Source of the DNA: Sphingobium sp. 66-54
GTDB lineage: Bacteria > Pseudomonadota > Alphaproteobacteria > Sphingomonadales > Sphingomonadaceae
NCBI GenBank assembly: GCA_001899715.1
Contig: MKWI01000006.1
Span: 496,001 to 560,000, forward strand
Length of the DNA stretch: 64,000 nucleotides
Direction: 5' to 3'
Part shown: piece by piece, positions 27,881-35,087 of the stretch
Position numbering within the stretch: position 1 is the first letter of the stretch
How the letters are laid out: the number at the start of each line of letters is the position of its first letter
Program-made: the position numbers and the translations under genes
Notes under the pieces: model-generated
The model's database searches: none
What the model was told of the DNA's origin: nothing
The model's input: the letters and a program-made list of their open reading frames with translations, nothing else

Positions 27881-28120
27881 ATGGACTCGCGCACGGACAT
27901 CGACACCGACCGAATCGACGAGGCGGTGCTTGCCCTGTTGTGGCTCAATCTCAGTGCCACCGGCACGGCCTGGAAAGGTCTCGACTGGAGCGCCATGTCC
28001 CGCCTGCACGAACGCGGGCTGATCTCCGATCCGGTGCGCAAGGCCAAGTCGGTGTATCTGACCGACGAAGGCATGGCCGAGGCCGAGCGCCTGTTCCGCG
28101 AATTGTTCGTCCGAGGCTAG
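27881..28120 (+). CDS. DUF6429 family protein
   Basis: A 79-residue protein beginning MDSRTDIDTDRIDEAVLALL and containing WKGLDWSAMSRLHERGLISDPVRKAKSVYLTDEG, the DUF6429 pattern, which looks like a small winged-helix fold with a GLIxDP...V.LTdeG wing. Such small proteins are common on mobile elements. ATG 27881 fits the family start; a longer frame upstream does not. It is divergent from 27439-27681. Role unknown. Confidence 0.7.
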   Translation: MDSRTDIDTDRIDEAVLALLWLNLSATGTAWKGLDWSAMSRLHERGLISDPVRKAKSVYLTDEGMAEAERLFRELFVRG

Positions 28121-28450
28121 TCCCACCGTGTTGAGTGGAACGACATAACGCCGTCGTTCTGCATGATGCCTGCCCCCGATACCGAACGCCGGGAGCATCA
28201 TTTACTCCCGTGTAGCCTGCCGGCCGACCCTCACGGCCTCCCTCGTGACCTGATCTGATCGAGCCCGCCTGTCGGCGCAACGGCGCCGGGCCGCTTTTTT
28301 TCGCCTCCTACGGCTTTGCATCGCGAAACAAAAAAAGCAGCCCTTCGGCCGTCCATGGGCCGCAAGCGGCGCGCCGCCAGTCGTCCCCAATCCACCGATC
28401 GCCACGAGGTCGCGATGGGCGCGGCCCGGACAAGCGAACGGAGACTCATC
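28121..28450. other. Intergenic region with terminator-like hairpin
   Basis: A 330-bp gap. A hairpin and T-run lie at 28273-28301. The rest includes the probable promoter and leader of the DUF736 gene, with an A-run (28328-28334) and a GGCCG...CGGCC-like stem. No gene is seen. Confidence 0.6.
28273..28301 (+). terminator. Terminator-like hairpin with T-run
   Basis: CGGCGC-AACG-GCGCCG stem, six G/C-rich bases, then seven T (28295-28301). The stem is set back from the T-run, so termination efficiency is uncertain. It would end transcripts from the DUF6429 side before DUF736. Confidence 0.5.
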
Positions 28451-28768
28451 ATGAGCACCATCGGCACCTTCACCAAGGGCAAGGACGGCACCATCGAAGG
28501 CAGGGTCGTCACCCTCACCATTAACACCCACGCGGTGTTCACCCCGATCGATAAGGACGCTCCCAAGGCGCCCGACTACCGGCTGACCTTCGCTAACGCG
28601 GATCACATCGACGTCGAGGTCGGCGCGGCCTGGATCAAGACCAGCCGCAGCGAGCGCGACTATCTCTCGGTCAAGATCGACGATCCCTGCTTCCCGGCGC
28701 CGCTCTACGCAAGCCTGATCGAGAGCAACGAGCATCCCGGCGAATACGTCCTGCTCTGGTCCCGCTGA
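28451..28768 (+). CDS. DUF736 family protein, copy 1
   Basis: A 105-residue DUF736 protein (IGTFTKGKDGTIEGRVVTLTINTHAVFTPIDK, APDYRLTF, VGAAWIKTSRSERDYLSVKIDDP). This small beta-rich family is found almost exclusively on alphaproteobacterial conjugative elements and plasmids; its function is unknown. ATG 28451 follows GGAGA. A second, diverged copy is at 37672-38004, so the element carries two paralogues in different operons. Confidence 0.88.
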   Translation: MSTIGTFTKGKDGTIEGRVVTLTINTHAVFTPIDKDAPKAPDYRLTFANADHIDVEVGAAWIKTSRSERDYLSVKIDDPCFPAPLYASLIESNEHPGEYVLLWSR

Positions 28769-28937
28769 CCGCTACCTGCGCCCCGCCAGCAATGGCGGGG
28801 CGCATCTTTCGTTGTCGTCAGGGCGGTCGCGGGCAGCGTCGTATTTCGCGGCGCTGTCTTGTGATTGTCATCGCACGCGGCTATTTTTGCGAACAGTTCT
28901 CAAAAAGAGAGTGAGGGGCAGCACGAAAGGACCGACG

Positions 28938-29330
28938 ATGACCCGCCATTTTTTGCCGCCGGCACGAGAAGCAACCGCGATGTCCGCGCTGCTCATCGAG
29001 GCGGCGCGGTGCTGGCGGGAAGCGCGGGATAGCGGGAAGGCGGTCCAGCCCAGCCTGTTCATCCTGCTTTCGCGTCATGGTCACGATATGCTGGCGCCGG
29101 TGTTCGACAGCCTGATGACGTTGGCCGAAGCCGTATCCGGCAAGCGGATCGTGGTCGGCAGCGGCCCCGATCTGTCCGAGGACGAGCATCGACTCATTGG
29201 GCTGTTTGAAGGAACCGGCGCACTTGCGCGCAAGAGTGGACTTGCGCTCTCACTCCAGTTCGCGGTGCGATCGCTGCAAATCCTGCTGGTCCGCACGGCG
29301 AGTATATCCGCCACACGACTGGCGGCCTGA
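28938..29330 (+). CDS. Hypothetical protein
   Basis: Not recognised. A 130-residue mainly helical protein (SALLIEAARCWREARDSGKAVQPSLFILLSRHGHDMLAPVFDSLMTLAEAVSGKRI...). No signal peptide, membrane segment or catalytic motif is clear. AAAGGA lies 8 bases before ATG 28938. A strong hairpin after the gene suggests it forms its own unit. Its position among accessory genes of the element is the only functional hint. Confidence 0.6.
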   Translation: MTRHFLPPAREATAMSALLIEAARCWREARDSGKAVQPSLFILLSRHGHDMLAPVFDSLMTLAEAVSGKRIVVGSGPDLSEDEHRLIGLFEGTGALARKSGLALSLQFAVRSLQILLVRTASISATRLAA

Positions 29331-29378
29331 AAACCATCTCCTGAATATATAGGGTGCCGGCATAGCCGGCGTTTGTCC

Positions 29379-29400
29379 CGCGCGGCCGTCCGGCCGCGCG
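29379..29400 (+). terminator. Perfect 10-bp hairpin after hypothetical gene
   Basis: CGCGCGGCCG-TC-CGGCCGCGCG, followed by ATCGTTTCT. Very stable, short weak T-run; a probable 3' end for the gene ending at 29330. Confidence 0.5.
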
Positions 29401-29557
29401 ATCGTTTCTAATGGCGCTGCCCTCGCGCCGGTCAAGGGAAGTGGAACCGTCCGGGGCGGTATCCCCACCTTCCGCGGCTGCGCCTTGTGCAGGCGGGTGA
29501 TGCCCCTCCACCCCGGCCGCCCTTGTCCCGTTGCTACCCCGGTCTCGCCGACGGGCA

Positions 29558-29593
29558 GAAGTTCAGGCGCGGCAGACCGCTTCGCTGAACTTC
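29558..29593. repeat. 9-bp inverted repeat before methyltransferase gene
   Basis: GAAGTTCAG (29558-29566) and CTGAACTTC (29585-29593), 18-bp spacer, ending 20 bp before the methyltransferase ATG. It could be an operator or an RNA stem in the leader. Confidence 0.45.
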
Positions 29594-29613
29594 AGACCCA
29601 AAGGATTTGAGAC

Positions 29614-30285
29614 ATGACCAGCAATCCACAGGCTCCCCGCAATATGATCTTCAACGGCGATTGCATCGACGTGATGCGCAGCTTTGATAGCGGCACGGTG
29701 GATTTCATCCTGACCGACCCACCCTATGTGACTCGTTACCGCGACCGCCAGGGGCGCAAGGTGGCGAACGACGATAACGGCCGCTGGCTGCGTCCGGCGT
29801 TCCGCGAGATGCACCGCGTCTTGAAGGATGGCGGCTTTGCGGTTTCCTTCTATGGCTGGAACAAGGTTGATCTATTCATGGACGCATGGAAGGCGGCAGG
29901 CTTTCGCGTTGTCGGGCATCTTGTGTTCCGCAAGCGTTATGCGTCGTCGGCCCGTTTCCTTCGCTATGAACACGAGCAAGCCTATTTGCTCGCAAAGGGC
30001 AATCCCATCCGTCCCGCGCGGCCTATCCCCGATGTGCTGGACTTTCCCTATAGCGGCAATCGCCTGCATCCCACGCAAAAGCCGGTTGAGGCGCTCACCC
30101 CGTTGATCGAGGCTTTCACCCAGCCGGGCGACCTTGTGCTGGACCCGTTCAGCGGTAGCGGTTCGACTCTGTCAGCCGCCCAGCAGTTGAGGCGCGACTG
30201 GACCGGCATAGAGCTCGACAACGGCCACTACCACACCGCCAGCAGACGGTTGGCATCCCCGCGCCATCACCGGGCGGCCGCATAG
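29614..30285 (+). CDS. Site-specific DNA methyltransferase (solitary, amino type)
   Basis: A 223-residue DNA N4-cytosine/N6-adenine methyltransferase. Catalytic motif TDPPY is near residue 35 and the SAM-binding FSGSGST near residue 190, i.e. motif IV before motif I, the beta-type order. It also has NGDCIDVMR at the N-terminus and HPTQKPVEAL before motif I. No restriction endonuclease is adjacent, so it is an orphan, perhaps protecting the element from host restriction or acting in regulation. It is followed by a small hypothetical gene. Confidence 0.9.
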   Translation: MTSNPQAPRNMIFNGDCIDVMRSFDSGTVDFILTDPPYVTRYRDRQGRKVANDDNGRWLRPAFREMHRVLKDGGFAVSFYGWNKVDLFMDAWKAAGFRVVGHLVFRKRYASSARFLRYEHEQAYLLAKGNPIRPARPIPDVLDFPYSGNRLHPTQKPVEALTPLIEAFTQPGDLVLDPFSGSGSTLSAAQQLRRDWTGIELDNGHYHTASRRLASPRHHRAAA

Positions 30286-30354
30286 GCCGCCACCCTTCCA
30301 CATTATCCGCGCCCGTCCACGCGGCGGGCGCCTCCCCTAACAAGGAATCATGTC

Positions 30355-30657
30355 ATGCGCTGGATTATCACGACCGACCATCACGGCGGCTGCCTGGGGA
30401 TGGGCGAAAACGCCGAAGGCATCCCGGCCCGCGCCGATCCAAAAGAAGTTGGAAGCCTGCCGATGGAATTTCGCCTTTATGACGCCCGCGGGCAGCTTTG
30501 TTTTGAAGGGCGCTGCGGCAACATTGACGCCGATTGGTGGCACGGCTTCGAGCCGCTGATTTACACCTGGAACACATTTCGCTGCCGGCGGCTGACCTAC
30601 CGGCGGGCTGACCCTCGGGCACAGTGGCGCCCGCTGGCGCCCTTTCCCGGCGGATAG
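30355..30657 (+). CDS. Hypothetical protein
   Basis: Not recognised. A 100-residue protein (MRWIITTDHHGGCLGMGENAEG...) with a likely beta-rich core and several conserved-looking Trp residues (NIDADWWHGFEPLIYTWNTFRCRRLTY). It begins 69 bp after the methyltransferase in the same orientation, and a perfect hairpin follows 20 bp after its stop, so the two probably form one transcription unit. Similar small proteins follow methyltransferases on related elements, from memory; no function is proposed. Confidence 0.6.
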   Translation: MRWIITTDHHGGCLGMGENAEGIPARADPKEVGSLPMEFRLYDARGQLCFEGRCGNIDADWWHGFEPLIYTWNTFRCRRLTYRRADPRAQWRPLAPFPGG

Positions 30658-31151
30658 GGTCATTGGCTGAAACCCAGCCGCCGATCCTGCCCGGATCGGC
30701 GGCGTCCGCGCGTCCCATAGGTCCGCGCGGCCGAATTGCGTACGCTCGCCGGGCACGGCCCGGCTCGCGGATCATGGTAGCCAAAATTATCGCTTCGCCC
30801 TATGAACGACGCGGGCGGCTACGCGGCGGCCTGGGGCGTGGAAACCCCGAGATTAACCGGTTGGGCGCCGGCCGTGACGGCGCCGCCATCCTTGACCATG
30901 CGGTCGGGGAGCCTGCGACGTATGTCCAGGCGCCTCGGTGCTAAAGGTCTCAGGAGCCGAGTTAATCCGGTTGTTTCCACCTCCCCGATCAGGGTCAGGA
31001 GTGAAGTTTGCGGGGGCGCACCGCAGACAAACCGCTTCTCGCCCGGATGCCGGCCATTGCGGAGGACGCGCGGAACCATGCTCGCCGCGCACATGGAATC
31101 GTCTTCGTTTCGGTCTAACAAGGTTAACGGGGCTGGAAGAACGGGGGCGTC
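30658..31151. other. Intergenic region
   Basis: A 494-bp gap. It starts with a perfect 11-bp hairpin (30677-30703). The remainder has frames in several phases but none with protein-like composition or a ribosome site. It probably includes the promoter of the small gene at 31152. Confidence 0.5.
30677..30703 (+). terminator. Perfect 11-bp hairpin
   Basis: GCCGCCGATCC-TGCCC-GGATCGGCGGC, 20 bp after the stop of the preceding gene. No T-run; 3'-end stem or Rho-assisted terminator. Confidence 0.45.
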
Positions 31152-31418
31152 ATGACCGGCAAGCATTTCGAGGATCGCGCGCCCGATGCGCTGCGGCTCA
31201 CCGCTTATGATGAGGACCATCTGGCGGACTATATCCGGCTGCTCGACGCGGAGGACGATGGCGTCGACTGGCCCGAGACAGCGGCGTCCATCTTCGGGAT
31301 CGATCCGGCGGTCGAACCGGAGCGCGCGCGCACGATGCACGAAAGCCATCTCGCTCGCGCGCGGTGGATGACCGAAGTGGGTTACGCATATCTGCTCGGC
31401 CCACGCGCCACCGAATAG
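31152..31418 (+). CDS. Small conserved element protein (DUF2285-associated)
   Basis: An 88-residue acidic protein: LADYIRLLDAEDDGVDWPETAASIFGIDPAVEPERARTMHESHLARARWMTEVGYAYLL. The ERAR...SHLARARWM..GY..LL pattern is familiar from a small family that sits beside DUF2285 regulators and repA on alphaproteobacterial integrative elements. The exact family name is not certain. ATG 31152 has a GGGGG just upstream. Probably a regulatory or accessory protein of the element's core. Confidence 0.65.
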   Translation: MTGKHFEDRAPDALRLTAYDEDHLADYIRLLDAEDDGVDWPETAASIFGIDPAVEPERARTMHESHLARARWMTEVGYAYLLGPRATE

Positions 31419-31570
31419 GGTTAACATCCAGACTAAAAATGATTTTTCTCGCGCCTGATTCCGATGCACGGCGGGCATGTCCCGGCGTGGCCTTCGCGCT
31501 GTCGGGATGTGGCGTGTCGCGCGATCCTCGGCTGTCCAGAATCCGCAACAGGCGGCTGGGGAGGATGCTC

Positions 31571-31774
31571 ATGTCGACACCGCCACGACGGCGTGTCCGA
31601 CGTGCCGGCAATGCGCCGGGCACGCCGGGCCGCCCCGAGTTCGCCGCCGCGTTCCTGCAACGCAACCGCCAGTATCGTGCCGACCAGGCGCGTCTGAACC
31701 GCGACGCCGCGGCGAATGAGCGAACGGCGCTCGCTCGCCGATGGGGGTTGTCCTTTCGCCTGGATGCCGGATGA
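31571..31774 (+). CDS. Transcriptional-regulator-like fragment (N-terminal part)
   Basis: A 67-residue frame: PEFAAAFLQRNRQYRADQARLNRDA...ERTALARRWGLSFRLDAG. The W/F-x-FLxRNxxYRxD and ARRWGLxF motifs normally form the N-terminal 'transcriptional regulator-like' domain that precedes a DUF2285 (RovC-like DNA-binding) domain. Here that frame stops at 31774 and the continuation lies in the next frame (31716-32336). Either these are two overlapping genes, as in some relatives, or a one-base shift near 31757 has split one gene. Confidence 0.6.
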   Translation: MSTPPRRRVRRAGNAPGTPGRPEFAAAFLQRNRQYRADQARLNRDAAANERTALARRWGLSFRLDAG

Positions 31775-32336
31775 CCTGTCGGACACGGTGATCTGGCAGC
31801 CGGACCTGACCGCCGTCACCGTAATCCTTGATGCCGCGCCGGAAGGATATGCCGGTGCGAAAGCAATCGACCCGCTGGCGTTCGGCGCGCTGCTCGCCGA
31901 CCGGGCCGGGATCGACGGTCGCCACGTCGTCGTCGCGGACGCGGCCGGCGAGCATCGGCTCTGGCTGCGCGATCCGACGCCGGGCCGGCCGCTCGCCGCG
32001 ATCATCCCGCTCGACAGGGATTTCGGCACGCGCATCGCCAGCCTGCTGCGCTTCCATCGGCTCCTGTTCGCCAAGCCGTCCGGCCCGTTGCCACGCGGCT
32101 GGCCCCTCACCGCCTACCGGCGAGCGCGGCTCGAACTGATGCTGCGCGCGCTCGATCTACGCATGGACGGCGCAACCTATCGCGAAATCGCCATTGCGCT
32201 CGGCAAGGACGAGGTTGCCCGCCTGTCCGCGACCGAATGGAAAAATTCAGCCGCCCGGTCCTTCGTCTATCGGCTGGTGCGCGACGCCACCGCCATGATG
32301 AACGGCGATTACCGCAAGCTGCTCCGAATCCGCTGA
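31716..32336 (+). CDS. DUF2285 domain DNA-binding protein
   Basis: A 206-residue protein whose C-terminal half is a DUF2285/RovC-type DNA-binding domain (FGTRIASLLRFHRLLFAKPSGPLPRGWPLTAYRRARLELMLRALDLRMDGATYREIAIALGKDEVARLSATEWKNSAARSFVYRLVRDATAMMNGDYRKLLRIR). Such proteins accompany transfer modules and probably regulate them. The first ten residues (MSERRSLADG) look like out-of-frame reading of the upstream fragment, while protein-like sequence starts at PFAWMPDDLSDTVIW, consistent with a frameshift. Upstream of the HTH-repA genes. Confidence 0.8.
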   Translation: MSERRSLADGGCPFAWMPDDLSDTVIWQPDLTAVTVILDAAPEGYAGAKAIDPLAFGALLADRAGIDGRHVVVADAAGEHRLWLRDPTPGRPLAAIIPLDRDFGTRIASLLRFHRLLFAKPSGPLPRGWPLTAYRRARLELMLRALDLRMDGATYREIAIALGKDEVARLSATEWKNSAARSFVYRLVRDATAMMNGDYRKLLRIR

Positions 32337-32465
32337 TCGCGAAGCCTGACAGTCCACCCGCAGAGGGTGGTCACATCCATGCGGCTACGAATCTTCGTTC
32401 TCCACCCTGCCTCCGGCACTTCGCCATTTTCGCCTCCTGCCACCCCGCCAAGCAGGAGACGCCGC

Positions 32466-32732
32466 TTGTCCAGACCGTCCGTCAATCTCCCACCGCGCTT
32501 CCTGCGGACCCCCGAAGCGGCGCGCTTCCTGGGCCTCTCCGGCCGCACGCTGGAGAAGCATCGCTATTTCGGGAGCGGGCCGGCCTATCGCCGCATTGGC
32601 GGGCGGGTGGTCTATTCGGTGGACGATCTGCGTGCCTGGGCCGACCTTGGCACCAAATACTCCACCTCCGATCCCGGCCAGGACGATCTCATGCCACGGC
32701 GGGACGCGGCGATCGTGCAGGATCGTCGATGA
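32466..32732 (+). CDS. AlpA/excisionase-like helix-turn-helix protein
   Basis: An 88-residue protein with a MerR-like winged helix (RFLRTPEAARFLGLSGRTLEKHRYFGSGPAYRRIGGRVVYSVDDLRAWADL), the HTH_17 type found in AlpA regulators and recombination directionality factors. TTG 32466 is chosen because AGGAG lies 7 bases before it; upstream in-frame ATGs (32367, 32382) lack such a site. The stop overlaps the repA ATG (ATGA). It could regulate repA or assist excision of the element. Confidence 0.78.
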   Translation: MSRPSVNLPPRFLRTPEAARFLGLSGRTLEKHRYFGSGPAYRRIGGRVVYSVDDLRAWADLGTKYSTSDPGQDDLMPRRDAAIVQDRR

Positions 32733-33610
32733 CCGCGCGCATCACCTCCCGTTCCGGCGAGCGTGCCCAACTCGCGCTGTTCCCGTCGCTTGGGCACGAT
32801 ATCGCCCCGCGCGATGCGCAGGACTTGATGACCTGGCCCTTCTTCAGCCTCGCCAAGTCGAAGCGCACCGCGCCCATCGACTTTCGCATGGGCCAGACAT
32901 GGATCTCGGTCGAGGCCGTGCCTGAACATGGCATGGCGACGATCTGGGATGCCGACGTGCTGATATGGGCGGCGAGCCAGATTGTCGCCGCGCGCGATGC
33001 CGGCAAGCCGACCTCCCGCCTGATGGCAACGACCCCGCATGAAATCCTCACCTTTTCCCGACGTGGCACCGGCAAGGATCACTATGACCGGCTGAAGGCG
33101 GCGCTCGACCGGCTGCAATCGACCACTGTCGCGACCTCGATCCGCCAGCAGCACCAGCGCCGCCGCCATCGCTTTTCCTGGATCAACGAATGGCGCGAAC
33201 TGGCCGATGGCAATGGCCGCGCATACGGGATCGAACTGATCCTGCCCGACTGGTTCTACGCCGGCGTTCTCGATCATAGCCTCGTGCTAGCGATCGACCG
33301 GGCCTATTTCGATCTGACCGGCGGACTGGAACGCTGGCTCTATCGTGTCGTCCGCAAGCATGGCGGGTACCAGACCGGCGGCTGGTCCTTCGATGTCGCC
33401 CACCTTCATCTCAAATCCGGCGCGCTGTCGCCGCTCAAGCGTTTCGCGTTCGAATTGCGCGGCCTCGTTCGACGCCAGCCGCTCCCCGGCTACCGGCTCG
33501 ACCTCGACGCCACGTTCGGCCGCGAACGGCTGAACTTCACGCCGATCCCGATCGATCCCCTCGACGCCGCCATGCGCCGCGTCGGCCTGCCGTTTGTGGA
33601 TAAGTCATGA
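32729..33610 (+). CDS. repA: RepA plasmid-type replication initiator
   Basis: A 293-residue 'replication initiator protein A' family member (IAPRDAQDLMTWPFFSLAKSKRTAPIDFRMG, IWDADVLIWAASQI, YDRLKAALDRLQSTTVATSI, AYFDLTGGLERWLYRVVRKHGG). It is expected to bind iterons and open an origin. Three iteron-like repeats begin 7 bp after its stop, and a DnaA box overlaps its last codons. It is translationally coupled to the HTH gene. Its presence implies the excised circle can replicate, as seen for other integrative elements. Confidence 0.9.
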   Translation: MTARITSRSGERAQLALFPSLGHDIAPRDAQDLMTWPFFSLAKSKRTAPIDFRMGQTWISVEAVPEHGMATIWDADVLIWAASQIVAARDAGKPTSRLMATTPHEILTFSRRGTGKDHYDRLKAALDRLQSTTVATSIRQQHQRRRHRFSWINEWRELADGNGRAYGIELILPDWFYAGVLDHSLVLAIDRAYFDLTGGLERWLYRVVRKHGGYQTGGWSFDVAHLHLKSGALSPLKRFAFELRGLVRRQPLPGYRLDLDATFGRERLNFTPIPIDPLDAAMRRVGLPFVDKS

Positions 33611-33616
33611 TCGGGT

Positions 33617-33680
33617 TCGGCCTATCGGGAACCGCGAGAGTCGGCCTATCAGGAACCGCTAGCTCGGCCTATCGGGAACC
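33617..33680 (+). repeat. Three 17-bp iterons
   Basis: TCGGCCTATCGGGAACC at 33617-33633, TCGGCCTATCAGGAACC at 33641-33657 (one mismatch) and TCGGCCTATCGGGAACC at 33664-33680. Starts are 24 and 23 bp apart, about two helical turns, so protein bound to each copy would lie on the same face. Probable RepA-binding iterons. Confidence 0.88.
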
Positions 33681-33745
33681 AGAGGCTTCCGTAAGTCGAT
33701 GGAATCTCGAGCGGAATCGACCCCCTTCTAACTATGCTAATAGAA

Positions 33746-33764
33746 AAGAATCCTTCGGATTCTT
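33746..33764. terminator. AT-rich 8-bp hairpin
   Basis: AAGAATCC-TTC-GGATTCTT, following an A-rich run. It may be a terminator for repA transcripts or part of the unwinding region of the origin. Confidence 0.4.
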
Positions 33765-33938
33765 GCTAACGCGGTTTCGCGTCGTGGATAATCGGCACGA
33801 TGCCGCAAAAGATCGAGCGGCAAACCCGCCGTACCTACTACGCCATACTACTTCGCCATTTTTTCCGCACGATCACGCTTCCAGAGGGATTGATACGGCA
33901 GCGAACCGCCGTCCGGTGATGACACCGGGAGGCGGTCG

Positions 33939-35087
33939 ATGATTTCCTTCCAGCACTTCGGCAGCATCTCGGGCGGCAAGGACAGCCAGGCCGTCCTCTG
34001 CAAGATGGTCGAGCGGATCGAGCACAAGGGGCTGGCCGCGTTCGACAACCGCGCGCCGCGCTTCCTCTCGGCCGACAACGGGCATGAGAACCCGATCACG
34101 CTCGATCACATCGCCTACCTCGACGACTGGCTCCGCCGCCGTATCGGCCTCCGCATCGAAACGGTCTCCGCCAACGACGTGCCGGGCCTCACCGATACGG
34201 TAGCCTTCGCCCGCAAGCGCGCGATGCTGCGCGAGGAATGGTCGAAGGAGAAGCGCCGGACCCGCCACAAGGGCGCGTGCAACCAGCGCCGGGCCGCGTG
34301 GCAGGCAGGCACGATCATCAGGGCCGAGTGGATCGCTCGCTGCGATTGCCCGGTGCTGGTCTCGCCGCCGGTGCCCGATCCTCTGATTGAGCAGGCGCTG
34401 GGGCTGCTGCATCCCACCGGCATCCCGTTCCTCGACATGGTCATGCTCCACGGCCGGTTTCCTGGCACCAAAACGCGCTTCTGCACCGACGAGACGAAGC
34501 TGATCCCGATGATGCACCGCAAGCGTCCGCTGCTCGACGCGGGCGTGTCGATCATCGACTGGATCGGCGAGCGCGCCGACGAAAGCCCGGCGCGGGCGAA
34601 GAAGCCGCCGATCCAGTCGAAGCGGCATCCTTCGGGCGCGCGGCAGGTGCTCTATCGCCCCATCTTCCGCTGGTCGGCGGCCGACGCCTTCGCCATCTCC
34701 GAGCGCCACGGCCTCAAGCATAATCCGCTCTACACGATGGGGATGAGCCGCGTTGGCTGCTCGACCTGCATCATGGTCAGGAAGCGCGAACTGCGCGCCT
34801 GGGCCATGCGCTTTCCCGCCGAGGTGGACCGGGTCCGCGAATGGGAGCGGCTGGTCGGACTCGTGTCCCGCCGCACCGCCGTAACCGGCACCCCGGCATC
34901 GCTGCTGCCCGCGCCGACTGTCCCCGGCGATCCCGCCGACCACGGCCGCGCGACCATCGACCGGGCGATCGTATGGTCGCGCACCGGCCGGGGCGGGCGC
35001 AACTATGACCTGTTCCTCGATCTGGAGCAGCGCGAAGCCGACGAGCACGGCCTGCGCTGCGACAGCGAATATGGGCTGTGCGAATGA
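33939..35087 (+). CDS. PAPS-reductase/DndC-like protein
   Basis: A 382-residue protein of the phosphoadenosine phosphosulfate reductase superfamily: the PP-loop SGGKDSQAVL is at residues 10-19. Cysteine motifs RFCTDET, GCSTC and a C-terminal CDSEYGLCE, plus GACNQRR, suggest a metal or Fe-S site. Phage and mobile-element members of this family lack a sulfur-assimilation context; relatives include DndC of DNA phosphorothioation. It starts at ATG 33939 after the origin and ends in an ATGA overlap with the cytosine methyltransferase, so the two are co-expressed. A role in nucleic acid modification is an inference. Confidence 0.82.
   Translation: MISFQHFGSISGGKDSQAVLCKMVERIEHKGLAAFDNRAPRFLSADNGHENPITLDHIAYLDDWLRRRIGLRIETVSANDVPGLTDTVAFARKRAMLREEWSKEKRRTRHKGACNQRRAAWQAGTIIRAEWIARCDCPVLVSPPVPDPLIEQALGLLHPTGIPFLDMVMLHGRFPGTKTRFCTDETKLIPMMHRKRPLLDAGVSIIDWIGERADESPARAKKPPIQSKRHPSGARQVLYRPIFRWSAADAFAISERHGLKHNPLYTMGMSRVGCSTCIMVRKRELRAWAMRFPAEVDRVREWERLVGLVSRRTAVTGTPASLLPAPTVPGDPADHGRATIDRAIVWSRTGRGGRNYDLFLDLEQREADEHGLRCDSEYGLCE

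Larger units (their letters stand above)
33595..33791. other. Candidate iteron-type replication origin of the element
   Basis: In order: a perfect DnaA box TGTGGATAA (33595-33603) inside the end of repA, three 17-bp direct repeats (33617-33680), an AT-richer stretch with TCTAACTATGCTAATAGAAAAG (33727-33750 region), a short hairpin, and a DnaA-box-like CGTGGATAA (33783-33791). This is the classical layout of an iteron plasmid origin, directly downstream of its initiator gene. Confidence 0.78.

Noticed and set aside
33607-33942. Open frame overlapping the repA stop
   Set aside because: It translates the iterons and the AT-rich origin region (repeated GLSGTA), with no protein-like features afterwards.
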